Below, piece after piece: positions 39,901 to 46,673 of a stretch of 46,673 nucleotides of DNA. Position 1 is the first letter of the stretch, and each line of letters opens with the position of its first letter. The stretch is from Amoebophrya sp. A120 (lineage: Eukaryota; Sar; Dinophyceae; Syndiniales; Amoebophryaceae): contig CAJINV010000006.1 of NCBI GenBank assembly GCA_905178155.1, positions 105,415-152,087 of the forward strand. The letters are read 5' to 3'. The notes beneath the pieces were generated by a model. The model was not told the DNA's origin. It was given only the letters and a program-made list of their open reading frames with translations, and did no database searches. Both the position numbers and the translations under genes were made by a program.

Positions 39901-42900
39901 ACAGGACGAGAAAATGGCTTTGCCATGCGGCTTTCTTTGCCAGCCAGTACTACACTGCAGATGGAAAGAACTTGTCATGCAGAGCCCCCAAAACTAGGGG
40001 ATTTGTGTTGCAGACTTCCCCTCTTGACTATGGTATGGGGACGTTTTTACATAGGATACATGGTAGTGGCGCCAGAAACATCCCACTGACTTATGTCCTC
40101 GTTGAAGCCCCTTCCGGCAAACGACGTGCGATTGTTATGCATTGCAAATATGTCTGGGTCTGGAAGATTGCAACTTGTCATGCTAAATCCGGATCATGCA
40201 AAAATTTGTGTTGCATGAGTGTCAAAAGCTGTCCACTTTCGACAAAGTTGGGAGGGAGTTTCTCATGCAGGATAGGCATGACAGAGACGTCACAGAGTCT
40301 TTCATGCTAGGTCCCGCATTGTAGACCTCATGGGTCTTGGAAAACCTGCATGACAAGTTTACATTCTTCCAGACCCAGACATATTTGCAGTTGATAATTG
40401 TGAGGCCTGGCCAAGTCGGACTGCGGATTGTGCGGCCACCCAGAGAGCAAGAGCTTCAGATCTTGAATTTTCGAAAGGTCCCAAATCCGCAGCGGTTATT
40501 GCGAGGAAAAATCCCCCCGCCTCATACCAAAACGGGACACTTCTGAAAATTTGTGATGCTGATTTGAAACCACAAATCGTCTCTGTATTGCAAGAAGGCA
40601 AATCCAAAAACCCCGCCGCGCTCTGCGGGCAATTTGTAATGCTGTATGGCCTGCGGAGGATAGGCCTGCCTTGCTAGGTGCCTACACCCAAAGGCCCCTA
40701 CTCCTGCTTTGTATCTGGTTGCAGTCTTGTACTGCAAGACAAAGCCGATTTGTGTACACAGATCCCGCATCACAGATTTCCATTTCGATATGGGGAAAAG
40801 GGATTTTTCGTTACGATACCGGGCCGTGCTTCTTTTCCACCGCACGAAGCATGGGTCGGGTGTACAGGTTGTGTCGCTTTGATATTTCCACTTCACTTTG
40901 ACTTTGCTTTCCTCCCGCACAAGAATAACTCGTTCTATTCTCGTTGTCTCGGTCAATTCTCTCCTGTACGAAACAGTGAAGACTGTACAGCGCTGCGTCA
41001 TGTGCATTGCAAATACGTCCGGGTCTGGAAGGTTGGAACTTGTCATGCTAAATCTGAATCATGTAAAGATCTGTGTAGCATGATTACCAAAAGCTGTCCA
41101 CGTGTGACCTAATCGAGGTGCACTTTCTCATGCAGAATAGGCATCATAGAACTATCACAGAATCTGTCATGCTATGTTCTACATATCACACCTCATGGGT
41201 CATGAAAAACCTGCATGACAAGTCTGGCACTCTTCCAGACCCAGACATATTTGCAGTTGATACGTCAACCTCTTCGCGGGTCTCAAAAGGCTCGAAAACT
41301 TTTATCAAATGGAAAAATCCCCCCACCCCATATCGAAAACGAAATTTGTGATGCTAAAACAACCGCACCGACATTGCCATTGTCCAGCATAGCTTTGGAG
41401 GCAAGCCTCCGCAGGCGCTGGAACGGCATAGGGTCAGAACCGCGAAAACATCGCAAGTATTTCTTCATCCCCGGGCACTTATATACTTTTCAACCTTACT
41501 TTGCGCTCACATTTCTTCACAAACGAAATTTGTGATGCTGTATTTGAGTACACAAATCGCCTTGTAATGCTAGAAGGCCAAGAGCCGCAGTTGTGGCCTC
41601 GGTTGCAGGCAATGCGTCACGCTGTTTCCCACTTCCAGTTGCTTTCTGTCATGCTGAAGATGCAAGGCTTCCCCACGCCACCCAGCACTACAGTCCGCAT
41701 TTTTTCCCTTCTAGCATGACAAAGCTGGTTTGTGACTGCAAATCTGCATCACAGATTTCCGTTTTGATATGGGGAGGGAAATTTTTCTTCTTGATAATTT
41801 TCACCAGGTACTTCATCTTGAATGCCGTCCGCAATGATGTTCCAGACCCAGGTATCCTGTGTAAAAACGTCCCCACCCCAGAGTTGTCATGCAGATTTGC
41901 CATGACAGGAACATTTGCGATGCGCGACCCCATGACAGGCATTTTCAATCGTGTTTGGGAACTTGTAATGCTGTAAACAGGATCAGAAGGTCGATTTGTG
42001 ATGCGGCGTTCCGTGCTAAGTTGCACTACCTTACGGACTGAAACTTGTCATGCGTGACTCCTAAAACTCCTAGCTTTGTGTTGCAAAATCTCCAACTTGA
42101 CTCTGGTGTGGGTACGTTTTTACTCAGGATACCAGGCATCAACCTTTCTGCGTTTGATAGGACGGCATCAAGCGACGGCGAAGACCGTTGCTGCTGCTTT
42201 TCCACTAGCTCGTATCGCAAGAAAAAACTGTTTCGTTCGTAATGCAGAAAGTGGTGTCTTGCTACACATGCAAGACATGTGCATTTCTAGGCGTGTTTTT
42301 CCTTGGGTGGCTCGCGCTCGCGGGGCAAACTTCCTTTGTGATGCAGAGCAGACTTGTGATGCAAAACTTGCAAAATCATCACAGTGAAACAGTGTTTTCG
42401 TGGGATAGCTCGTGGTATTCGGTCAAAAGGGGCAACAACTCCATTTCCCCGGTCTCTCCCATCCTATGTAAAAACATCCCCACCCCAGAGTTGTTTGTAG
42501 TGCAAATCTGCATTGTAGTCAAAATGTTTCTCATGCGGAGCCCCATGAGAAGCGTTTTCTAGTCGTGTTTTGGAATTTGTGATGCTCGAATCAGCATGAG
42601 ATGCTAGATCTGTGACGCTGCTGCACTAGATGAAACAAGACTACATTACGTTCGCAAATTTATTGTCATGCGCAACACCCGCAGCTCGTGGATTTGTCTA
42701 GCAGATTTCACATCTTGACTACGCGGTGGGGATGTTTTTACATAGGATATCTTCCTGCAGTATCAAATGCAAAAATGTCTGGGTCTGGAAGAATGCATGT
42801 TTGTCATGCTAAATCTGGATCATGCAACAATCTGTGTTGCATGAGTACCAAAAGCCGTGCATTTTTGACCAAGGTGAAAAGCAGTTTCTCATGCAGGATA

Positions 42901-44527
42901 GGCATGATAGAGCTCTCGCAGAATCTGTCATGCTAGGCGCTGCATTCCAGACCTCATGGGGCATAGAAAACCTGCATTACAAATCGCATATTCTTCCAGA
43001 CCCAGACATTTTTACAGTTGATATGCAGGTATTCCTGGTCGTCGCCATCCAAGGGGTATCAAATGCAAAAATGTCTGGGTCTGGAAAGAACTTGTGATGC
43101 AAGTCTGCGACGTTTGGGCGCACTGGAGTACACAACCACGCATGACAATTTTTCGAGCTGCTGTGTGTTGCGTACTTAATGTTAATCCGCATGACAAATT
43201 GCGTTTTTGCATGGCAGGCAAGACCACGCGCGGCTCTACCTCGTGCCAATGCACAGTCACAGACCTGCTCAGAGTTGTCATGCCAGACAAGCATCACAGA
43301 TCTTGCACTCTTCCAGAATATCGCAGATATGATATTTGCACTCGATAAGGGGTCGTCATACTCAAACAGCAGTTGGATATTTTCCCAAAACAATGATCTT
43401 CTAGCAGGAAGTCGTTTTGTAGCACCTTCTACCTTGTGGTTTTCGTCTGCACGAGGACTCGATGCACTTTCGGAAATTTTTTGATTCAGTGGTACCGCAC
43501 GGTCAACAAGAACATCGGCATCCTTATGTCGCGGATCATCCCTCTGCCTCATCAACGCATCGCAGATCGCGGCTTTCAGATCCTTCACCCGGGGGGGTTG
43601 TGGTGCTGGCGCGTGTGGTGCAAGTGCAACAGCCACAGCAGCAGCATTTTTTCCCTCGCTGCTTGTGAACCAGGAGGACGGAGACGGACCACTGCATAAT
43701 TCTTTCCTCCAAAGCAGTTCCGTTCCGCCATGAAAAAGCAACGGATCTCCGGTGAGTGCGTTCACAACAGCGATTTGTAGGGTGAGATTCTCCTGCTCGT
43801 GGTTCTTGTGGGATGAGTTGTTTTTTGGGTTCAGTATTATAGTGAAAAATGCTCCCACCTCCCCAGCACTTGCCAGCATTTGTACTGCAAACCTTTCCAA
43901 TGGAAACATTCACTCTCTTGCATATCTCAGCATCACAAATTTTCCATGCTGAATAGCTCAAATTTGTGTTGCAAAGGAGCCCAAAAGCAGGCGGATCTGT
44001 TATGCAAGATTCTGCGTCACAAAGGAGCCCCTTGCGTGCCTAGATTCTGCATCACAAAGGCTCGCAGTCCTTTCATGCAAGACAAAAAGCTTTCATTTGG
44101 AAACTTTGCATGAGAAACATTTGCAACTTCCGGGGTGGGCGAATTTTTCACTGTAATATTCGACATCTCTGGTCGTTGTACTCCTCCGGTATCATCTACT
44201 CCCACCTCGTATCAAATGCAAAGGTGTCTGGGTCTGGAAGATTCTAAACTTGTAATGCTGACTCTGGATTGTAAAAAAATTTGGATTGCATGACCAGCAA
44301 AAGGACTCCAGTTTGTGCTACGTAGAGAGGGCATTTCTCATGCGGTAGAGGCATCACAAAGTCCTCTAAAAATCTGTGATGCTAGGGCATGCATCACAGA
44401 CATCATGGGTCAGTCAAAATATGCATGACAAACCTGGCAATCTTCCAGACCCAGACATTTTTGCAGTTGATACCTCGGCGGTCGCAGGATACTGCTGCAG
44501 CGCATCGGCTATTTCCGAAGTCAACAT
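36924..44527 (-). CDS. DUF285 (BspA-like leucine-rich repeat) protein, 623 aa, 21 exons, 20 introners
   Basis: Exons, 5' to 3': 44473-44527, 44159-44209, 43348-43834, 43024-43056, 42750-42760, 42408-42459, 42132-42212, 41797-41852, 41263-41302, 40819-41000, 40397-40496, 40059-40135, 39657-39770, 39325-39377, 38991-39050, 38657-38732, 38138-38391, 37810-37875, 37494-37525, 37122-37171, 36924-36965. Keeping one repeat copy per junction gives 1872 nt, 624 codons with TGA. Near the N-terminus LTLQIAVVNALTGDPLLFHG with VKDLKAAICDAL may be a ubiquitin-like fold. RSLFWENIQLLFEYDD and KKHGPVRIWDLSKIQDL match the neighbouring paralogue. DUF285 repeats follow: FNEDISQWDVSGATTM, FNQPLDAWNTSRVTNL, FDQDIRQWDVSKVTNMEG, FDRDLNGWDVRKVTSM, FNQALDRWEV, FNHSLASWIV. 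The C-terminus is acidic (GEWWHWFRENEEKLREEDP). No signal peptide is seen. About three quarters of the gene is introner. Confidence 0.93.
36966..37121. mobile_element. Introner, family G
   Basis: TATGAATTGCAAAAGTATCG at left, ATTTTTGCACAGGATA at right. Flanks TATTC and TACTC. Confidence 0.93.
37172..37493. mobile_element. Introner, family C
   Basis: TATCGAAACGAAAGATCCCC at left, GATTTTTCCTCTCAATA at right. Flanks TTTGC and TTTTC. Confidence 0.93.
37526..37809. mobile_element. Introner, family B
   Basis: TATCCTGTGGAAAACCGTCC at left, TTTTTGCTCAGCATA at right. Perfect CCGGC flanks. Confidence 0.95.
37876..38137. mobile_element. Introner, family A
   Basis: TATCAAATGCAAAAATGTCT at left, TTTTTGCAATCCATA at right. 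Perfect CTGCC flanks. Confidence 0.95.
38392..38656. mobile_element. Introner, family A
   Basis: TATGCATTGCAAATATGTGT at left, ATATTTGCATTTGATA at right. Flanks CAATC and CTACC; either join is in frame. Confidence 0.9.
38733..38990. mobile_element. Introner, family A
   Basis: TTTGCATTGCAAATATGTCT at left, ATATCTGCACTTGATA at right. Flanks TCCCT and TTCCT. Interior near-identical to 8771-9028 and 21171-21422. Confidence 0.92.
39051..39324. mobile_element. Introner, family B
   Basis: TATCCTGAGCAAAAACGTCC at left, TTTTTACGTAGGATA at right. Flanks TCCCC and CCCCT share CCCC. Removal restores NMEG(V/M)FSCAVNF. Confidence 0.92.
39378..39656. mobile_element. Introner, family B
   Basis: TATCCTGAGTAAAAGCGTCC at left, TTTTTGCTCAGCGTA at right. 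Perfect GGTCG flanks. Confidence 0.94.
39771..40058. mobile_element. Introner, family B
   Basis: TATTCTGTGTAAAAACGTCC at left, TTTTTACATAGGATA at right. Perfect CATGG flanks. Confidence 0.95.
40136..40396. mobile_element. Introner, family A
   Basis: TATGCATTGCAAATATGTCT at left, ATATTTGCAGTTGATA at right. Perfect ATTGT flanks. Confidence 0.95.
40497..40818. mobile_element. Introner, family C
   Basis: TATTGCGAGGAAAAATCCCC at left, GATTTTTCGTTACGATA at right. Flanks GCGGT and CCGGG are eroded, but the HGPVRIWDLS join is in frame. Confidence 0.92.
41001..41262. mobile_element. Introner, family A
   Basis: TGTGCATTGCAAATACGTCC at left, ATATTTGCAGTTGATA at right. Perfect CGTCA flanks. Confidence 0.94.
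41303..41796. mobile_element. Introner, family C, carrying a 165-bp passenger
   Basis: TATCAAATGGAAAAATCCCC at left, AATTTTTCTTCTTGATA at right. Flanks ACTTT and ATTTT. At 494 bp it is the longest family C copy. The introner phrase AAACGAAATTTGTGATGCT occurs twice, at 41337-41355 and 41521-41539, on either side of 165 bp of non-introner DNA. Confidence 0.9.
41356..41520 (-). other. Passenger segment inside an introner, possible duplicated exon
   Basis: A minus-strand frame begins at 41468 with MKKYLRCFRGSDPMPFQRL. It loosely resembles the neighbouring exon text MKYLVKVFEPFETREE and, in the adjacent paralogue, VRYFVRLYDPIPTREA. It may be a decayed exon copy or an alternative exon. It is not in frame with the exons on either side as I join them. 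Confidence 0.4.
41853..42131. mobile_element. Introner, family B
   Basis: TATCCTGTGTAAAAACGTCC at left, TTTTTACTCAGGATA at right. Perfect CCAGG flanks. Confidence 0.95.
42213..42407. mobile_element. Introner, family D
   Basis: TATCGCAAGAAAAAACTGTT at left, GTGTTTTCGTGGGATA at right. Perfect GCTCG flanks. Confidence 0.95.
42460..42749. mobile_element. Introner, family B
   Basis: CATCCTATGTAAAAACATCC at left, TTTTTACATAGGATA at right. Flanks TCTCC and TCTTC. Bounds the 11-nt microexon. Confidence 0.94.
42761..43023. mobile_element. Introner, family A
   Basis: TATCAAATGCAAAAATGTCT at left, TTTTTACAGTTGATA at right. Perfect TGCAG flanks. Other boundary of the microexon. Confidence 0.95.
43057..43347. 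mobile_element. Introner, family A
   Basis: TATCAAATGCAAAAATGTCT at left; the right end is altered (ATATTTGCACTCGATA). Perfect AGGGG flanks. Confidence 0.94.
43835..44158. mobile_element. Introner, family F
   Basis: TATTATAGTGAAAAATGCTC at left, AATTTTTCACTGTAATA at right. Flanks TTCAG and TTCGA. Removal joins PEMS to NPKNNSS. Confidence 0.9.
44210..44472. mobile_element. Introner, family A
   Basis: TATCAAATGCAAAGGTGTCT at left, TTTTTGCAGTTGATA at right. Perfect CCTCG flanks. Confidence 0.95.
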
Positions 44528-45733
44528 CGTCTCACTTTAAATCGCCACAATGTTGTTGAGCAGGAAGAAAAGTAGAGGCGGTCTGGTAATCAACCATTCA
44601 TCTACTACTTTCAGCGATCAGGATGAAAAATCTTTTCATCGGCGGATGATCCTGTTATAGCGCGTAGGAATGAGTTCACTTGTGGTATGTGCCTATTTTC
44701 TCCGCAGCGCTGTTTTTCTGGAGAGGACAGAAAGGCATTCGACTAGCCATGAAGTTGTGTAGTGCTGTAAGTTTTTCCTTTCATGATTTGGGACTAGATC
44801 ATATGTAATGTGCAAGAGCGGGCAATAAATCATTGGAAGAAGACTGCGAAGGCCTAATATTACATGAAAAAGCGATGCAGTATATTTTCTTTTTGTGCAG
44901 GTCCTTCTGGCAAGGTCGCGCCCAGGTGCGTGGGGGTGGTTCTTTGGTGCCTACAACATACAATTTTACGTTCTTTGGTGCATACAACATGCGCCCAGTA
45001 GCCTGGGCGCGCTGAAATCGCAAAAAAAGTGGCATCTTTTTCCTTGGTCCGACGGAAGGCGCAAAAAAAAACAAAAAATCCTGCGCCGACCGGGCAGTTG
45101 AACAGTCGGGAAGCAGGGCGGGTGCGGAGCTGTGCTGCGCACCTGCCTGGCCTACGGCCGCTTGCCTAAAAAAAGCCCACTGGCGCCCCACCGCTTTTTC
45201 ATTTTTCCCCCTCATACAAATTCCGCTTGGCCCCTAGCTACACCCTCGGGTGCGGCCGCTGGGCCTGTCGACGGCCTACACAGGGCGCAACTCGTGCTGC
45301 CGTCCGCGTAGAGGAGACAAGCAACAGACACCGGGGGCGGACTGCGGACCCCTCCGTCTGCACGAAGACAGGGCGCAGACGACGGCGCGCCACAAGGGCC
45401 TGCGCTCCGTCCGGACAGCAATAAAGATGCCGGCGTCGGAGCGCGAAAAACCTACGAACCTTCGGCAGCCACTAAGCCCGTAGGGCGCACGCAGCTGAGC
45501 AGGCCTGCGAAGCGCCACACCCACAAAAGCCGGGGCAAGCGACGGCCCAGAACTTACGCGCCGGCCCGCCTGCTGCAAAAATTTTAGTGCTGCCTCGGGA
45601 AGAAGGCTGGCGCCCCAGAACATGGGCCGCCCTTGCTGCTGTCTTCGCCATGCTGTCTTGCACAACTTTTTGAAGGATGCGCGCGGGTCGGAAAATGCAC
45701 AAGAACTTCGTCGGCAGGCGGCGCAGCGCCCGA
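44528..45733. other. Intergenic, right part GC-rich, no supported gene
   Basis: The left 300 bp is AT-rich. From about 44900 it becomes GC-rich and contains an inverted repeat (CGCGCCCAGG at 44917-44926, complement at 45002-45011). Long Arg/Ala/Gly-rich ORFs on both strands between 45227 and 45850 look composition-driven. Confidence 0.5.
44933..44970 (+). repeat. 38-bp direct repeat, copy 1
   Basis: Begins GGGGTGGT and contains TCTTTGGTGCCTACAACATA. It differs from copy 2 at 46053-46090 by one base. A partial third copy (TTCTTTGGTGCATACAACAT) follows at 44971-44990. Confidence 0.9.
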
Positions 45734-45994
45734 TTACAGACCAGCACCAAGCTGGCCGCCTTGCTGCGCGAGGTGCAGGTACGTAAACTCGCCGGCGTCG
45801 ACGTCGCAATACCCACGCACCTCATCCTTCTGCTCGTCATCGAGAGCAAATCCGCACATTGCCTCGACGGCGTCTAACACTGTGCGCTGCATCTCGAAGT
45901 AGTCCACACGCACCAGCCGCTGCATCTGGTCATCTGCCCTGTCGTTTGCGTCCCCCAAATACCGGGACGAGCGGCGAATCAACCAGGACTGCAT
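45734..45994 (-). CDS. Possible 86-aa protein, unknown
   Basis: ATG to TAA frame with balanced composition (MQSWLIRRSSRYLGDANDRA ... MCGFALDDEQKDEVRGYCD), unlike the Arg-rich frames around it. It is predicted helical, has no signal peptide and no introner. It lies between two copies of a 38-bp direct repeat and about 55 bp 3' of the next gene's stop. It could also be a fragment of a larger decayed gene. Confidence 0.4.
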   Translation of the reverse strand: MQSWLIRRSSRYLGDANDRADDQMQRLVRVDYFEMQRTVLDAVEAMCGFALDDEQKDEVRGYCDVDAGEFTYLHLAQQGGQLGAGL

Positions 45995-46048
45995 GTGCGT
46001 CCTGAGTTAATTCCATTTTTTTTACTTTTAGCGCCGCGTGCTTCTGAG

Positions 46049-46673
46049 TTAAGGGGTGGCTCTTTGGTGCCTACAACATACAATTTTACGCACCGTATGG
46101 GTGCCTCCACCCGATGCGGTTCCTGGAACCGGATTGTCACTGGCGTAGGTGCCGCTGTACTCCTGGTACAGCTGTCTCAAGTTTTGCAAACCGATCTTGG
46201 CTTCATCATTCCCCGCGAAGGTTTTCTCGTGCACCATCCCGTAGAGCTCCCGTTGAATATGAGAGTGCACAACTCCCCCTCGTCCCCTCCATTTGTCATG
46301 CAAAATATCAAATCCGCATCTTGCCTCTAGGCACAGTTCGCATGAGAAATAATTTCGGAGCCTCGAACAACAGTACTACAGAAGTCCGTGTGCATATTTG
46401 TCATGCAGAAGCCACATTTCTGTCGTTGCTTGTGTTGCATGCTGTTCATGCAATACAAATGAGGGGGAGGGGGGTTGTGCACTGTCATATTGAAATTTGC
46501 TGATGTACTTCTCTAAATCCCTCTTTTCCTCCTCCGTGTGCTTTATTGTGTCCTGCTGGTGCTTATGAACTGCAAATATCTCTGGATGTCTGGAAACTTG
46601 TGATGCAAGAAAGGAAATAGTGAGCACACTGTCATGCGCCCCCTAGCATGACAAGTTTTTCCGTAGTTCAGAG
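46049..46673 (-). CDS. Unknown protein, 3' end only (5' part beyond the window)
   Basis: Exons 46490-46563 and 46049-46257 join in frame over a family I introner with perfect TTGAA repeats. A further family A introner runs off the right edge. The visible peptide is helical and charged (HKHQQDTIKHTEEEKRDLEK, then MVHEKTFAGNDEAKIGLQNL and RQLYQEYSG) and ends in GTASGGGTHTVRKIVCCRHQ before TAA. The last 13 codons lie inside copy 2 of the 38-bp repeat, so the original C-terminus may have been replaced. Family not recognised. Confidence 0.75.
46053..46090 (+). repeat. 38-bp direct repeat, copy 2
   Basis: 37 of 38 bases match 44933-44970. Overlaps the 3' end of the gene that stops at 46049. Confidence 0.9.
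46258..46489. mobile_element. Introner, family I (GTGCAC ends)
   Basis: TATGAGAGTGCACAACTCCC at left, GGTTGTGCACTGTCATA at right. Perfect TTGAA flanks. Second copy of the type seen at 12704-12952. Confidence 0.94.
46564..46673. mobile_element. Introner, family A, cut by the window edge
   Basis: TATGAACTGCAAATATCTCT at left, followed by ACTTGTGATGC and GCATGACAAG words typical of the family. The right end is outside the window. Confidence 0.8.

Noticed and set aside
3295-44472. Many short ORFs containing MSGSGRL, FQTQTFLHLI, PDPDIFAFD or similar
   Set aside because: These are the terminal repeat of family A introners read in different frames, not genes.
45276-45849. 177-aa and 125-aa Arg/Ala/Cys-rich minus-strand ORFs
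   Set aside because: Overlap each other in different frames in GC-rich DNA, with composition-driven sequence.
1-46673. CRISPR-like array (regular repeats of GCATGACAAA-type words)
   Set aside because: Spacing is irregular, the words lie inside introners with terminal inverted repeats, and the genes are clearly eukaryotic.
1-46673. Relict dinoflagellate spliced-leader sequence marking retroposed genes
   Set aside because: I looked for the CCGTAGCCATTTTGGCTCAAG-type leader upstream of the starts and saw none.

Overview
The window looks like nuclear DNA of a dinoflagellate-type protist, most likely an Amoebophrya-like parasitic dinoflagellate (Syndiniales). All ten recognisable genes lie on the minus strand in one head-to-tail array. 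Their coding sequences are cut by at least 77 short elements with terminal inverted repeats that begin TATC or TATG and end GATA or CATA, flanked by about 5-bp direct repeats. Removing each element plus one copy of its flanking repeat restores an open reading frame. These are therefore introner elements (transposon-like introns) without GT-AG ends. Abundant introns of this kind are published for Amoebophrya, and that is the main reason for the assignment. No rRNA, tRNA, CRISPR array, bacterial operon signal or dinoflagellate spliced-leader relic was seen.

Layout, left to right; every gene is transcribed right to left. 1-500 is a 13-bp purine-rich satellite, and 500-867 is GC-rich sequence with a strong hairpin. 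1475-3922: membrane-anchored nicotinamidase whose C-terminal half is missing. 5922-7821: unknown protein with a degenerate Cys/His motif and an unresolved start. 8635-15048: 1149-aa unknown protein with two ubiquitin-interacting-motif-like helices. 15102-15988: 209-aa low-complexity, probably nuclear protein, only 53 bp upstream of the previous start codon. 16908-21786: paralogue of the 1149-aa protein. 22301-23937: 423-aa Lys/Ser-rich protein with three internal repeats. 25774-29832: 994-aa Pro/Gln-rich protein with an N-terminal hydrophobic segment. 31360-36010 and 36924-44527: two tandem paralogues with BspA-like DUF285 repeats (446 and 623 aa), holding 13 and 20 introners. 45734-45994: small uncertain ORF. 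46049 to the right edge: 3' end of another gene.

The introners fall into about eleven families by terminal repeat (A to K here), yet nearly all share the internal decamer TTTGTSATGC (or AATGC) and its complement. The same element is found in both orientations inside genes of one orientation, and both orientations restore the frame. Introners sit almost only in coding exons; long intergenic gaps have none, but contain GC-rich hairpins and short tandem repeats. The gene models were built by hand: each junction was chosen to keep one copy of the flanking repeat and codons were counted through. They have no transcript support. Introner positions differ between the paralogue pairs, which points to insertion after duplication. 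Special cases are an 11-nt microexon (42750-42760), a 165-bp passenger segment inside one introner (41356-41520), and a relict introner with a 360-bp insert at the break in the nicotinamidase gene.
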